Shown: positions 1-8,269 of the stretch, piece after piece | Position numbering within the stretch: the first letter of the stretch is position 1 | Layout: every line of letters begins with the position of its first letter | DNA from: Leptospira congkakensis | GTDB lineage: Bacteria; Spirochaetota; Leptospiria; Leptospirales; Leptospiraceae | Direction: 5' to 3' | DNA length: 64,000 nt | Assembly (NCBI RefSeq): GCF_004770265.1 | Contig: NZ_RQGQ01000009.1 | Coordinates: forward strand, 186,001 to 250,000 | Translations under genes and position numbers: made by a program | The notes under the pieces: generated by a model | Seen by the model: the letters and a program-made list of their open reading frames with translations, nothing else | Told to the model about the DNA's origin: nothing | Database searches by the model: none

Positions 1-752
1 ATGCTCATATTTATGCTCCACTCGAAAAAGTAGAATCAGAAGTCGAAGACATCATCGATTTTACTTTTGATGTGTATAAAAAGTTTGGATTTACCGAATT
101 CAAAACCTTTATTGCCACACGACCTGAAAAGTCTCAAGGTAGCGATGAAGATTGGAATCTCGCCACACAAGCATTACACGATGCTTTGAAAAAAAAGGGA
201 ATTGAATACGGAATCAAAGAAGGGGACGGAGCTTTCTACGGGCCTAAAATTGAATTCAATATCAAGGATTCTCTTGGAAGACTTTGGCAATGCGGAACCG
301 TTCAAATTGATTTCTCTATGCCCAATCGTTTTGAATTAGATTTCACTGCCTCTGATGGAAAAAAACATGCACCGGTTATGATCCATAGAGCCATTTATGG
401 ATCCCTAGAGAGGTTCATTGGGATTTTAATCGAACACTTCGAAGGGAAATTTCCACTTTGGTTAAATCCGACACAAATTCGTGTCTTAACTGTGGCAGAA
501 GTTCACAGTGATTATGCGAAAGAAGTCTATCAGGATTTGGTCATGCAAGGATTCCGAGTCGAGATTGACATTCGTAATGAAAAGATAGGAAGTAAAATTA
601 GGGATTCCATCCTAAAACGAAGCAGTTACACTTTGATTTTAGGTGATAAAGAAAAAGAAGCAGGTTCTATTTCCTTCCGACGTATGGGAGAAGAGAAAAC
701 TGAGACTGTTTCTCGAGATGGATTCCTCTCACTTCTGAAAGGTGATCTTTAA
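1..752 (+). CDS. thrS: Threonyl-tRNA synthetase, C-terminal part (5' end outside window)
   Basis: Charges tRNA-Thr with threonine in the cytoplasm. The frame is already open at base 3, so only the last 250 residues or so are here. Visible are the end of the class II catalytic core, with the [17 protein letters not shown] stretch (zinc-ligand His and motif 3 Arg), and then the HGTP anticodon-binding domain beginning near [11 protein letters not shown] and ending LLKGDL. Motif 3 followed by this anticodon domain is typical of ThrRS. In many bacteria thrS lies directly before infC. Here an unrelated gene intervenes. Identification is secure; the start is not visible. Confidence 0.95.
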   Translation, partial: AHIYAPLEKVESEVEDIIDFTFDVYKKFGFTEFKTFIATRPEKSQGSDEDWNLATQALHDALKKKGIEYGIKEGDGAFYGPKIEFNIKDSLGRLWQCGTVQIDFSMPNRFELDFTASDGKKHAPVMIHRAIYGSLERFIGILIEHFEGKFPLWLNPTQIRVLTVAEVHSDYAKEVYQDLVMQGFRVEIDIRNEKIGSKIRDSILKRSSYTLILGDKEKEAGSISFRRMGEEKTETVSRDGFLSLLKGDL

Positions 753-765
753 ATAAAGAAATTTC

Positions 766-793
766 TTGACTAACCCTTGGGGGGACTTACACT
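766..793 (+). promoter_or_regulatory. Candidate sigma-70 promoter downstream of thrS
   Basis: TTGACT (766-771) and TACACT (788-793) are separated by 16 bases. A 12-base palindrome AAGAAATTTCTT (756-767) overlaps the -35 box and could be an operator. Transcription would begin near 800, inside the reading frame of the next gene, so that gene may start later than its first possible codon. This is a pattern match only. Confidence 0.4.
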
Positions 794-1682
794 CCCTCCA
801 GTGCCTTTAAATCTTCTCACCACCAAACAAACCAATCCGGTTGCATACTATTTGGATTTACCCATCCATCCACCGTATGACGCCCGTGATGCGTTTGATG
901 CCATTCCCATGCAACTTCTTCCCTTTGCGGATGGGCTAACCGTCGGTTGGAAGGTAAGTCCTATGCAGTTTGTGGATGGGCTTGGTCGTGATCTTAAGTT
1001 TGATTGCCCGAGTATTGTCATCACCGGTGGAGAAAACCTGGGAGATTCACCTGTAGCTTTGTATGTGACAGCTGCTTTTTATGATGTAAGGGATCGTCTT
1101 CTTGCCAGCCAAACTTGCGAACACATTGTCCAACCTTGGGAGAGTTATGACGTTCCTGGTCTTTGGAGTCGTTTTCCTTTTCCTATCACGGACATCGCCC
1201 GAACTTCCGTTAGCATTACCTCTTACGGTTGGAAGGACAATCGTCCCAAAGAAGAAGTGATTCTTTTCAAACCAAAGCCAAAAAATGAAGCAAAATATGA
1301 ATGGAAACGGGATGGGGGAGTGGTAGGCTCCTATAGTTTTCAAAAATGGAATCCAGGGAAGGGTGACCTCCTTTTTGCCAGCGAAACCTTAACTAAGGAA
1401 AACCGAGTCCGAATCCGGTTGGAACGTAGGCAAAGTGAAGGTTTGACCTATTTGGCTCTGGTCCAGTCCCAATCCCCCAAACACCAGGGAAAATCCTTTG
1501 ATCATTTGATCCAATACGCCATTTATACCAAAGAAGGTCGGCTCTGCCATGGCGGATCCTGTATGGGAATGGGGAATCATGGAGATTTGGTCTCTCTGGT
1601 TCCTATTTTGCCCGAAATTTTAGAATCAGAGTCCCTATTTTTGGAACTTGTTGGTTGGGAAGGTCCTTCGGGTTCCCTGTAA
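777..1682 (+). CDS. Hypothetical protein between thrS and infC
   Basis: I do not recognise a family. The frame encodes up to 301 residues, is proline-rich at its N terminus and has no signal peptide or membrane segment. It looks like a soluble, largely beta protein with many aromatic residues (for example YYLDLPIHPPYDARDAFD near residue 25). The TTG at 777 is the earliest start, but a good promoter-like element covers 766-793. GTG 801 or the ATG near 909 are therefore alternatives. It separates thrS from infC, which are adjacent in many bacteria. It ends 89 bases before infC and may be co-transcribed with it. Confidence 0.6.
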   Translation: MGGLTLPPVPLNLLTTKQTNPVAYYLDLPIHPPYDARDAFDAIPMQLLPFADGLTVGWKVSPMQFVDGLGRDLKFDCPSIVITGGENLGDSPVALYVTAAFYDVRDRLLASQTCEHIVQPWESYDVPGLWSRFPFPITDIARTSVSITSYGWKDNRPKEEVILFKPKPKNEAKYEWKRDGGVVGSYSFQKWNPGKGDLLFASETLTKENRVRIRLERRQSEGLTYLALVQSQSPKHQGKSFDHLIQYAIYTKEGRLCHGGSCMGMGNHGDLVSLVPILPEILESESLFLELVGWEGPSGSL

Positions 1683-1735
1683 CCCACTTCCTTCCTAATT
1701 CCGAAAGAAATGTACTTGCTCGCCTGGATTTTCGT

Positions 1736-1764
1736 CCGAAATTGGAAATTGAAAGAAATTTCGG
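1736..1764 (+). promoter_or_regulatory. Hairpin partly covering the infC ribosome-binding site
   Basis: CCGAAATT (1736-1743) can pair with AATTTCGG (1757-1764) around a 13-base loop. The last two bases of the 3' arm are the GG of the infC Shine-Dalgarno GGAGA (1763-1767). Forming the stem would partly hide the site, so a translational switch is possible. Control of infC-rpmI-rplT leaders by ribosomal proteins or IF-3 is known in other bacteria; its occurrence here is inference. Confidence 0.35.
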
Positions 1765-1771
1765 AGACTGA

Positions 1772-2335
1772 ATGCAGAAACGGCCCAACCCTAGAGGGAA
1801 CCCAAACCAAGATAAATTCGCCCACATCAGAATTAACGAACAAATTACCAATGTAGCATCGATCCGACTCGTCTCTGACGAAGGGTCTGACATCGTTACT
1901 CTGGATGAAGCTCTGAGAAGAGCTAAGGAAGCTAACCTTGATTTGGTGGAAGTCTCGGGAGACCAAGATGTTCACGTCTGTAAGCTGATCGATTTTGGAA
2001 AATACAAATTCGAACTTCTTAAAAAAACGAAAGAAGCGAAAAAGAAACAACACGTTGTCACGGTTAAAGAAATTAAAATCCGTCCGCGGATTGATAACCA
2101 TGACTTCGAGATTAAGAAGCGTCATGCTTTAGAATTCTTGCAAAAGGGTGATAAGGTAAAAGTGACTCTTCGATTCCGAGGCAGAGAGATGGTTCACTCT
2201 GAAATTGGAATGAATATTGTTAACCGGTTTGTCGAGGACCTAAAAGAGCATGCCTCTCCCGAAAAAATGCCGGTACACGACGGAAAGACGATAGTGGTCG
2301 TGATGAACCCAATTGGTGAAAAACCTAAAGGATAA
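1772..2335 (+). CDS. infC: Translation initiation factor IF-3
   Basis: IF-3 binds the 30S subunit, keeps it from premature 50S joining and checks the initiator tRNA. The 187-residue protein has the usual layout: an N-terminal domain with [16 protein letters not shown], a lysine-rich linker [19 protein letters not shown] and a C-terminal domain [20 protein letters not shown]. The start is ATG 1772 behind GGAGA at 1763-1767. It therefore lacks the AUU start codon that E. coli uses for autoregulation. The gene begins the classical infC-rpmI-rplT cluster, with 8 bases before rpmI. Confidence 0.96.
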   Translation: MQKRPNPRGNPNQDKFAHIRINEQITNVASIRLVSDEGSDIVTLDEALRRAKEANLDLVEVSGDQDVHVCKLIDFGKYKFELLKKTKEAKKKQHVVTVKEIKIRPRIDNHDFEIKKRHALEFLQKGDKVKVTLRFRGREMVHSEIGMNIVNRFVEDLKEHASPEKMPVHDGKTIVVVMNPIGEKPKG

Positions 2336-2343
2336 AAACAACT

Positions 2344-2544
2344 ATGTATAAACTAAAAACAAACAGGGCAGCAGCCAAACGTTTTAAGTTTACCAAGTCT
2401 GGTAAAATTAAACGCGGTTGTGCGTTCCGAAGACATATCTTAGAGAAAAAATCTCCTAAGATGAAACACCAAAGCCGTGGAATGCACCTCATCCATGAAA
2501 CCGATTACAACCGTGTAGAAAAACTTCTACCTTACGGAGGTTAA
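2344..2544 (+). CDS. rpmI: 50S ribosomal protein L35
   Basis: A small, very basic 66-residue protein of the large ribosomal subunit. It shows the family pattern: [20 protein letters not shown] at the start, then [15 protein letters not shown] and a basic C-terminal helix. Length matches the family. It lies between infC and rplT with short gaps (8 and 3 bases), so the three are surely one transcript, as in most bacteria. Confidence 0.96.
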   Translation: MYKLKTNRAAAKRFKFTKSGKIKRGCAFRRHILEKKSPKMKHQSRGMHLIHETDYNRVEKLLPYGG

Positions 2545-2547
2545 ACG

Positions 2548-2901
2548 ATGCCACGCGCAGTCAACGGAACCATTCATAAGAATCGTAGAAAAAAAGTTCT
2601 CGCTAAAGCCAAAGGTTTTAGAGGCGGACGTTCTAAACTTTTCAGAACTGCAAAATCTGCAGTGATGAAAGCTGGTCAATGGGCATACCGTGACCGTAGA
2701 AAGAAAAAGTCCGAATTCCGTAAACTTTGGATTACGAGAATCAATGCCGCAGTAAGAGAAAATGGAATGTCTTACTCTAAATTCATCCATGCACTCAAAA
2801 CACACGGAATCAACTTAGACAGAAAAACTTTGGCTGACCTTGCTTACAACCACAAGGAAGTGTTCAACGCCATCGTAGAAAAAACGAAAGTCGCTAAGTA
2901 A
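2548..2901 (+). CDS. rplT: 50S ribosomal protein L20
   Basis: L20 binds 23S rRNA early in large-subunit assembly, and in several bacteria it represses its own operon. The 117-residue product begins [20 protein letters not shown] and contains [19 protein letters not shown] and the conserved [20 protein letters not shown] block. Length and sequence are standard. The start ATG is 3 bases after the rpmI stop. A strong inverted repeat follows the stop codon. Confidence 0.97.
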   Translation: MPRAVNGTIHKNRRKKVLAKAKGFRGGRSKLFRTAKSAVMKAGQWAYRDRRKKKSEFRKLWITRINAAVRENGMSYSKFIHALKTHGINLDRKTLADLAYNHKEVFNAIVEKTKVAK

Positions 2902-2914
2902 ATTAGTGCTTGAT

Positions 2915-2945
2915 TGGAATAGAATGGCTCGGCTATTCTATTCCA
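2915..2945 (+). terminator. Stem-loop between rplT and the coiled-coil gene
   Basis: An 11-base perfect inverted repeat, TGGAATAGAAT (2915-2925) with ATTCTATTCCA (2935-2945), flanks a 9-base loop. It starts 13 bases after the rplT stop. No good T-run follows, so it may be a weak or factor-assisted terminator, an RNA-stability element or a processing site. The next start codon is only 13 bases away, so it may also affect translation of the next gene. Confidence 0.45.
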
Positions 2946-2958
2946 TCGGATTGTTATC

Positions 2959-3597
2959 ATGTTAAAAATCGAAACCATTGAAGAGCTAGAAAGTAAAGTT
3001 GTTAAGGCTTTGGAACTCATCCAAGACCTAAGAACAGAAAACGCACGCCTGGAGACTGAAAACGAAACCCTCCGCGCGGAAAATGACCAAATGAAGCTCG
3101 CAATGGAGGAGAAAGAGCGCGAATTGACAACACTTCGTTCGCAGCTCCAAGAAACTACGGAAGAGTTAAACAAACTTCGCGAAAGGGAAGGGCTTTTGGA
3201 ATCCAAGGTCCACCAACTCCTCGGTAGATTGGATGGCCTTCCTACGACTGGAAGTTCCGCTCCTAAAGCTCAAACATCAGATTCTTTACCCGTAGAACCG
3301 GTAGCTGCAGCAGCTGGTGCAGCGGCAGTCCCAAGTTTGGCGGCAGATGAAGACGACGAAATCATTTTACTTGATGAAGATGAATCTGAGTTCCAAACAG
3401 AAGAAATTTTGGAAAAACCTCCTGCATCCGCATCCTTTGAAAAAGAAGAGCTCAGTGTGAACTCGGAAGAAGAAGTTCCTACTGTGGAAATCGATGAAGA
3501 TGACGACATCATCATTGACGATGACGACGAAGCGATCAGCGTATTTGATGCTGACGACGACGATGATTTTTTAATTATCGAAGACGATCCTAAATAA
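2959..3597 (+). CDS. Coiled-coil protein with acidic tail, upstream of zapA
   Basis: The 212-residue protein has two clear parts. Residues 1-95 form a continuous heptad-type coiled coil rich in Leu, Glu and Arg. After an Ala/Pro linker (about 96-128) the tail is extremely acidic. It carries three similar blocks of Asp/Glu around four hydrophobic residues: DEDDEIILLDED (130-141), DEDDDIIIDDDDE (179-191) and DDDDDFLIIEDD (199-210). There is no signal peptide, so it is cytoplasmic. It lies 5 bases before zapA. By position and coiled coil it could be a ZapB-like division-site partner, but this is inference and I do not recognise the family. The start has only a weak ribosome-binding site. Confidence 0.7.
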   Translation: MLKIETIEELESKVVKALELIQDLRTENARLETENETLRAENDQMKLAMEEKERELTTLRSQLQETTEELNKLREREGLLESKVHQLLGRLDGLPTTGSSAPKAQTSDSLPVEPVAAAAGAAAVPSLAADEDDEIILLDEDESEFQTEEILEKPPASASFEKEELSVNSEEEVPTVEIDEDDDIIIDDDDEAISVFDADDDDDFLIIEDDPK

Positions 3598-3602
3598 TTT
3601 TT

Positions 3603-3920
3603 ATGGCAGAATCTGCCCCGCAACCGCAAAAAATAACCAAACAAATCTTTGGTGAAACCTATACCATTGTTGGTGAAGCTTCCTCAGGGTACATCTCTGA
3701 GGTAGCTGATTATGTGGAATCACGCCTTTTGGAATTGTCAAAGGCTCTTCCCTCCGCATCCAAAACAAAACTTGCCGTACTTTGTGCACTCAACTTGGCA
3801 GATGAATTATTCCAAATGAAAGAAGTATCTGCAAAGGCGAGTGAAATTCCAGAACTGGAAGAACGAACAAAAAAGATCATCTCTCTGTTAGAAGAAGGGA
3901 TCATTGGGGATCATTTTTGA
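3603..3920 (+). CDS. zapA: Cell division protein ZapA
   Basis: ZapA binds FtsZ and bundles its filaments at the division ring. The 105-residue product fits the family in size. It has the N-terminal strand pattern KQIFGETYTIVGE, then YISEVADYVESRL, the conserved LAVLCALNLADELFQMK block and a C-terminal helix. Its stop overlaps the start of the formyltetrahydrofolate cyclo-ligase gene. This recalls the zapA-ssrS-fau order of other bacteria, but here there is no space for a 6S RNA gene between them. Confidence 0.85.
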   Translation: MAESAPQPQKITKQIFGETYTIVGEASSGYISEVADYVESRLLELSKALPSASKTKLAVLCALNLADELFQMKEVSAKASEIPELEERTKKIISLLEEGIIGDHF

Positions 3921-4501
3921 ATCCAATTTCTAAAAAAGATGCTAGAGAGATTCTAAAAAAGAACCTTCCGAACTTACCGGAAAGGGAAGACCATGAAGCC
4001 GCTATCTTAAAGAGGTTGTTTCCTCTTTTACAAGGTAAATCCAAAATCATTACTTATTCTCCAGACCTCAAGTGGGAAGTGGATGTACTTCCTATCATTG
4101 AATCTTCACCACTTCCTAGGCCTACTGGCTTTATCGAAGCTCGTCATTCTGCTAAATGGTTTTTTCCCCGGATGGAAGATGGAAAGGTTCTACGTTTCAT
4201 TCGGCCTCACTCCTTTGAAAAGAATGCCAATGGTATTTTTCAACCCATTGGTGATGAGGAGATATCCGTAGAAGAAGCGGATTTGATCCTTGTTCCAGCC
4301 CTTGGGTTTAACGAAAAGGGATACAGGCTTGGACGCGGTGGTGGGTATTATGATCGCATTATAAATTCAGAATCTCTCCAAAAGAAAGCCATTGGACTCA
4401 GTTTTTCTAAACTTTTTCCCGTCCCATTCCTAGAAGAAAGTCACGATCTAAAAATAGGAAAAATGATTACGGAAACCCAGATTCATTCGTTTTTAGATTG
4501 A
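3917..4501 (+). CDS. 5-formyltetrahydrofolate cyclo-ligase
   Basis: Converts 5-formyl-THF to 5,10-methenyl-THF using ATP, recycling a folate form that accumulates as a by-product. The 194-residue protein has the family's signature LILVPALGFNEKGYRLGRGG followed by GYYDR (near residues 116-140) and an N-terminal Lys-rich helix. It starts with TTG at 3917, overlapping the zapA stop as TTGA, so translation is probably coupled. The Leptospira protein is of usual size. The gene is called fau or ygfA in E. coli. Confidence 0.9.
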   Translation: MNPISKKDAREILKKNLPNLPEREDHEAAILKRLFPLLQGKSKIITYSPDLKWEVDVLPIIESSPLPRPTGFIEARHSAKWFFPRMEDGKVLRFIRPHSFEKNANGIFQPIGDEEISVEEADLILVPALGFNEKGYRLGRGGGYYDRIINSESLQKKAIGLSFSKLFPVPFLEESHDLKIGKMITETQIHSFLD

Positions 4502-4537
4502 ATCCATGTAGGATTCTGACAAGATTCACGATAGCAT

Positions 4538-5041
4538 ATGGACCAAGAAACACTACTCACATCCCTGGCGGAAAAAACCAAAATGGAACTAGAGTCCGAT
4601 CTGGGAGACTTGGAACAGTTCCTCACTTTTACCATTGATAAAGAATTCTTCGGGATTCGATTGTTGTTGGTTCATGAAATTTTAAAACCAGTTCTCATCA
4701 CAAGAATTCCAAACGTAGATGATTACATTTTAGGTGTGATCAACCTTCGTGGAGAAATCATACCCATCTTAGATTTGAAAAAAAGATTCCATGAAACGGA
4801 TTCCGAAATTTTCCCAATCTCCCGAATCATCGTCATTATGTTAGATGAGAAACGAATTGGTGTCCTTGTTGATGAAGTCAAACAGGTTGTAAAAATCCAA
4901 AAGGATTTTATTAGTTATACAACTGATGATTTGTCGTTAAACTATAGTAAGATGGTTGAATCGGTATCGAGATACGAAGACCATTTGATTTTGAATTTGG
5001 ATTTGGAACAAATTGTTGATTTTGTTTCAACCGCAAAGTAA
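4538..5041 (+). CDS. cheW: Chemotaxis adaptor protein CheW
   Basis: CheW links chemoreceptors to the kinase CheA in the receptor array. The 167-residue protein is one CheW domain: QFLTFTIDKEFFGIRLLLVHEIL, then ITRIPNVDDYILGVINLRGEIIPILDL (typical PxxxxGxxNLRG core) and IGVLVDEVKQVVKI. It opens the chemotaxis run and ends 18 bases before cheA. No convincing promoter is seen in the 36 bases before the start, so transcription may come from upstream. Confidence 0.95.
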   Translation: MDQETLLTSLAEKTKMELESDLGDLEQFLTFTIDKEFFGIRLLLVHEILKPVLITRIPNVDDYILGVINLRGEIIPILDLKKRFHETDSEIFPISRIIVIMLDEKRIGVLVDEVKQVVKIQKDFISYTTDDLSLNYSKMVESVSRYEDHLILNLDLEQIVDFVSTAK

Positions 5042-5059
5042 AGAGAAAGGGATACGACA

Positions 5060-8000
5060 TTGGCTGGAATTTTAGGCGAATACACAGAAGTTTTCCTGGA
5101 AGAATCCGAGGATCAAATTGAAGAATTAAATTCCAATTTGGTAAAACTCGAGAAGGATCATGAAAACCCTGAAATCATAAATGACATCTTTCGTGCAGCA
5201 CACTCTTTAAAAAGTTCCTCTGCTTTCGTTGGACTTTATAATCTTTCTGATTTATCTCATACAATGGAAAACCTTCTCCAAAAAATTAGAGAAGGAAGTC
5301 TTGAGATCAACGTTAAGTTGGTCAATTTATTGTTCGAATGTTTTGACCTTATCAAACAAGTAATCGAAGGTGTGGCCAACGGGGTAAAGGTGGAAACTCC
5401 CTTTACTGAGATGATTAAAAAACTCCAAGACTACGAAGCACAACCGAATCAATCTTCAAACGCAACTAGCAGTTCCTCGAAGGTCAGTGGTTCTTCCAAA
5501 CCGCAAGAAAGTTCTGATTCTTCTCTCAATCTAAACGATGAGGAAATTTCTGAAATTCGCCAATCTTTAAAAGATGATACTGATTTATTCGTTTTTTCTG
5601 TTAACTTAAAGTTAAAAGATGAAACACCAATGCAGAACTTACGACTTCTGCTCATTTTACAGTCAGTAAAACAATCGGGTGTGATCATCAAATGTAATCC
5701 TTCTGAAGATGCTTTGGACAATGGACAAGGTAGTTTTGCGCTTTCCTTTGTGACTGTAACAAAACTCAATAAACAAGAGTTACATGTTCAATGTAATATT
5801 GATATGGTGGATACTTTGTCTGTGGTAGAACTCAAACTTCCTGAAACAGAAATGGAAGCTCTTGAGAAAAGATCCGACAATGCACCGGCTTCGTCAACCT
5901 CTGGTTCATCCAATGGCCATGTAGATTCAGAAGATAAACATGCTGTGAAAGGTTCTGCTAACTTTGATAAAGCGGTTACTGACTCCAAAGTGGTGATGAG
6001 AACCATCAAGGTATCTTCTGATAAACTAGACCAACTCATGAATAACGTGGGGGAACTAGTCATCACAAACTCTGGATTCCAAAAGATCTATGATGATTTG
6101 GTGGCACAGTTCGGTGAAGATTCATTATTCAATGAACTCAAAGGTAAAATCGACCAAATCAATCGAATTTCAAAAGACCTACAAACAGGAATTATGAACA
6201 TTCGAATGGTTCCGATTGGATCTGTATTCAATCGTTTTACAAGACTCATTCGGGATCTTTCATTAGAAACGGGAAAACAAGTAAATCTTGTCCTTCGCGG
6301 TGAAAACACAGAACTCGATAAAAAAGTAATCGATGCGATTGGAGAACCACTCATCCATCTCATTCGTAATTCCGTAGACCATGGAATTGAATCACCAGCG
6401 GAAAGGAAAGCAGCCGGCAAACCAGAAGAAGGAACTGTCGAACTCAATGCCTACCAAGGTGGATCCAATATCCTTGTGGAAATCCGTGATGATGGTAAGG
6501 GTTTGAACAAAGATAAAATCCTTAAAAAAGCCATTGAACGTGGGCTTGTAAACGAATCAGATGCGCAAAATCTTTCTGAGTCTGATATCTTCCAATTTAT
6601 CTTTGCTCCAGGATTTTCTACTGCAGATAAAATTTCTGATATCTCCGGCCGTGGTGTGGGTATGAATGTTGTGAATAAACTCATCGAAGAGTTTAAGGGC
6701 AAAATTCTCATTCATTCGGAAGAGGGAAAGGGATCATCCTTTACTTTATCTTTCCCACAAGCACTTGCCATCATTCCATCCATCCTTGTGATTATGGAAG
6801 AAGAAGTTTATGCGTTCCCACTTTCTGAAGTTTCCGAAACCATCAAAGTAAACTTAGACCAAATCACTACTTTAGAAGGGCACGAGATCATCAACCTACG
6901 AGGTGAGGTATTACCGATCTATCGTTTGAATCGTATTCTTGGACTTGCAGACAAACTCGAAATGGTAGAAGTTCCAGTGGTCATCGTGAACTACAAAACG
7001 AGAAAACTTGGGTTTATGGTAGATGATCTCATTGGTAAACATGAAACAGTCATCAAATCTCTGGGTAAAAACTTCAAAGACATCCAAGGTCTAACTGGTG
7101 CCACCATTATGGGAGATGGGACTATCATCCTAGTTTTGGACATTCCTGGTCTTGTGGAAATTGCCGCAGATAAAGTGGATTGGTCTGATCAGTTAGTCGC
7201 TGGTGAGATGATGAAACGTGCGTCTACTATTCGTTCTCTAGAAATGTCCGATTCTGAACTTTTGTTTAAATCCAATCATCCAACAAATCGTTATAATGCG
7301 AAGTTGATTGAGTTACGTGCGAAAGACAAATCACGTGTTAAAAAAGATAAACATAAAATTGAAAAACATGTAATTGTTCCAAAAGAAGAAGTATATGCAG
7401 AAGAACCTGCAACCAACCTTAAAATCACAACAGAAGTAATCAAAACGGAAACCGTTGTGAATGGGGATTCTGGTGAATCTTCAAAATCAGCAACCGCAAC
7501 TCTTGTGATCGATCACAAAACAGATGAAATCCATCGTTTGGCTGATGTCGCCAAAATAGAAAACGTTAAATTAACAGAAAGAGAACAAGCCGCTGAAATC
7601 ATCAAAGGTTTTGTGGAACAAAAAGAAGAACGATTGAACCAAGTGGCAGCTCTCAATTCAGATGCTATCAATGAAATCATGTCTTCAAAAGACATCAAAA
7701 AACTAGAAAACATTGTGAACACAGGTATGATGAATGCTGGTGTCGTACTTTCTCAGTTAGTTGGTAAAGAAGTAGAACTTTTTATTCCTGAAATCACTCT
7801 TACTGACCGTGAGGGATTAGCCAAAGAGTTCCGTTATTCCATGGATCAGTTTTTTGGAATGAAAATTCGTATGACAGGAGACCTAAACGGTAACCTGCTG
7901 ATGATGTTTTCAGAAGAAAACGGATCGGAAATTGCAAAAGAATTACTTGGTTCGGAAGATGCCAAATATGCGGAAGGTAGTAACCATAAACTCTCAGAAG

Positions 8001-8269
8001 ATATGGTTTCTGTTTTATCTGAAATTTCCAATATTGTTTGTTCGAGTGTGATGAATTCACTTTCGAATAAATTAAAAAAGGAAGTTTTACCTTCGGTTCC
8101 AGAAATGATTACGGGAAGTTTTATGGATGTGATCGACATCGTAAAACCAGAACGAACCAAGTTTTTGTCCATGCACACGGAATTTAACCACCAAGGTAGT
8201 AACCTAATTGGTGTTTTGGTTTTCCTACCTGATTTTGATGAACTGGTAGACCTCATCCATAAATCATGA
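5060..8269 (+). CDS. cheA: Chemotaxis histidine kinase CheA with C-terminal CheC-like domain
   Basis: CheA autophosphorylates on a His and passes phosphate to CheY and CheB. At 1069 residues it is much longer than a standard CheA. Domains: Hpt (1-110, phosphorylated His48 in AAHSLKSSS), a docking-like region (about 165-275), dimerisation domain (from 312), HATPase with N-box IHLIRNSVDHGIES (about 430-446) and SGRGVGMN (about 528), and a CheW-like regulatory domain (about 565-700). After a linker, residues 874-1069 resemble CheC: a first phosphatase helix with Asn884 where Glu is expected and Asn887 kept, and a second helix with S984, E988, N991 and P1014 as in the active CheC motif. Starts at TTG 5060 behind AGAGAAAGGGA. 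Overlaps cheB by 4 bases. Confidence 0.95.
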   Translation: MAGILGEYTEVFLEESEDQIEELNSNLVKLEKDHENPEIINDIFRAAHSLKSSSAFVGLYNLSDLSHTMENLLQKIREGSLEINVKLVNLLFECFDLIKQVIEGVANGVKVETPFTEMIKKLQDYEAQPNQSSNATSSSSKVSGSSKPQESSDSSLNLNDEEISEIRQSLKDDTDLFVFSVNLKLKDETPMQNLRLLLILQSVKQSGVIIKCNPSEDALDNGQGSFALSFVTVTKLNKQELHVQCNIDMVDTLSVVELKLPETEMEALEKRSDNAPASSTSGSSNGHVDSEDKHAVKGSANFDKAVTDSKVVMRTIKVSSDKLDQLMNNVGELVITNSGFQKIYDDLVAQFGEDSLFNELKGKIDQINRISKDLQTGIMNIRMVPIGSVFNRFTRLIRDLSLETGKQVNLVLRGENTELDKKVIDAIGEPLIHLIRNSVDHGIESPAERKAAGKPEEGTVELNAYQGGSNILVEIRDDGKGLNKDKILKKAIERGLVNESDAQNLSESDIFQFIFAPGFSTADKISDISGRGVGMNVVNKLIEEFKGKILIHSEEGKGSSFTLSFPQALAIIPSILVIMEEEVYAFPLSEVSETIKVNLDQITTLEGHEIINLRGEVLPIYRLNRILGLADKLEMVEVPVVIVNYKTRKLGFMVDDLIGKHETVIKSLGKNFKDIQGLTGATIMGDGTIILVLDIPGLVEIAADKVDWSDQLVAGEMMKRASTIRSLEMSDSELLFKSNHPTNRYNAKLIELRAKDKSRVKKDKHKIEKHVIVPKEEVYAEEPATNLKITTEVIKTETVVNGDSGESSKSATATLVIDHKTDEIHRLADVAKIENVKLTEREQAAEIIKGFVEQKEERLNQVAALNSDAINEIMSSKDIKKLENIVNTGMMNAGVVLSQLVGKEVELFIPEITLTDREGLAKEFRYSMDQFFGMKIRMTGDLNGNLLMMFSEENGSEIAKELLGSEDAKYAEGSNHKLSEDMVSVLSEISNIVCSSVMNSLSNKLKKEVLPSVPEMITGSFMDVIDIVKPERTKFLSMHTEFNHQGSNLIGVLVFLPDFDELVDLIHKS

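Noticed and set aside
1577..2125. Long open frame on the minus strand across infC
   Set aside because: It lies opposite infC and the preceding gene, both of which have strong protein signals. Its own product is Phe/Ser-rich with no family pattern.
4509..4534. TAGG-N14-CACGATAG as a sigma-28 promoter for cheW
   Set aside because: Match is weak, spacing is short and the element ends 3 bases before the start codon.
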